DNA of 5,897 nucleotides, taken from Hyphomicrobiales bacterium (GTDB lineage: Bacteria; Pseudomonadota; Alphaproteobacteria; Rhizobiales; Devosiaceae). Shown here piece by piece: positions 5,808 through 5,897 of the stretch. The notes below the pieces were generated by a model. That model saw nothing but the letters and a program-made list of their open reading frames with translations. It was not told the origin of the DNA and ran no database searches. Positions within the stretch are counted from its first letter, which is position 1. Each line of letters opens with the position of its first letter. The stretch spans positions 1-5,897 of the forward strand of contig WFOP01000032.1 of NCBI GenBank assembly GCA_015487985.1, written 5' to 3'. Both the position numbers and the translations under genes were made by a program.

Positions 5808-5897
5808 ATGACTGATCTCAAAATTACCGATCTGGACAAGTCCTATGGTTCGGTTTCTGTGCTCAAAAAAATCAATCTGGACATCAAGTCCGGGGAG
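5808..5897 (+). CDS. aglK: Alpha-glucoside ABC transporter ATP-binding protein AglK (N-terminal part, cut by window end)
   Basis: The thirty visible codons start MTDLKITDLDKSYG and end with LDIKSGE at the window edge. This is the standard opening of a sugar-importer ATPase of the MalK/UgpC type: first beta strand, the aromatic A-loop tyrosine (Tyr13) that stacks on adenine, and the strand leading into the Walker A loop, which lies beyond the window. A strong ribosome-binding site GGAGGGG (5795-5801) sits 6 nt before the ATG at 5808. An in-frame ATG at 5802 abuts that site and is therefore unlikely. It follows aglA by 31 bp and would energise AglF/AglG from the cytoplasmic face. The name rests on context plus the N-terminus. 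Confidence 0.85.
   Translation, partial: MTDLKITDLDKSYGSVSVLKKINLDIKSGE

Overview
The window carries most of an alpha-glucoside (sucrose/maltose/trehalose-type) uptake and hydrolysis locus of the agl type, best known from Sinorhizobium meliloti (aglEFGAK with regulator aglR). The gene families, the moderate-GC coding sequence with mixed AT- and GC-ending codons, and gene-for-gene similarity to the agl set suggest an alphaproteobacterium, possibly a marine member of the Hyphomicrobiales or Rhodobacterales. The genus cannot be fixed from this sequence alone.

Layout on the + strand: the last nine codons of an upstream gene (by context aglE, the periplasmic binding protein; 1-30); a very strong intrinsic terminator (45-76); a leader of about 130 nt with a short tandem-like repeat; aglF (206-1219) and aglG (1216-2367), the two inner-membrane permease subunits, with overlapping stop and start codons. 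A 116-bp convergent spacer follows. Next is a LacI-family repressor, aglR-like, on the minus strand (3524-2484). A 560-bp divergent control region (3525-4084) holds two good dyad symmetries and candidate promoters but no convincing gene. Then come aglA (4085-5776), a cytoplasmic GH13 alpha-glucosidase with a probable TTG start, and the first 30 codons of aglK (5808 to the window end), the transporter ATPase.

Inferred working model: AglE captures an alpha-glucoside in the periplasm, AglF/AglG with an AglK dimer import it, AglA hydrolyses it in the cytoplasm, and the LacI-type protein represses the locus until a sugar ligand binds it.

The main departures from the textbook arrangement are the position of the repressor, which splits the transporter genes from aglA-aglK, and the terminator placed between the binding-protein gene and the permease genes. 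I found no RNA genes, insertion sequences, CRISPR arrays or evidence of an undescribed system. This reads as a regulated sugar-utilisation locus with an interesting regulatory layout.
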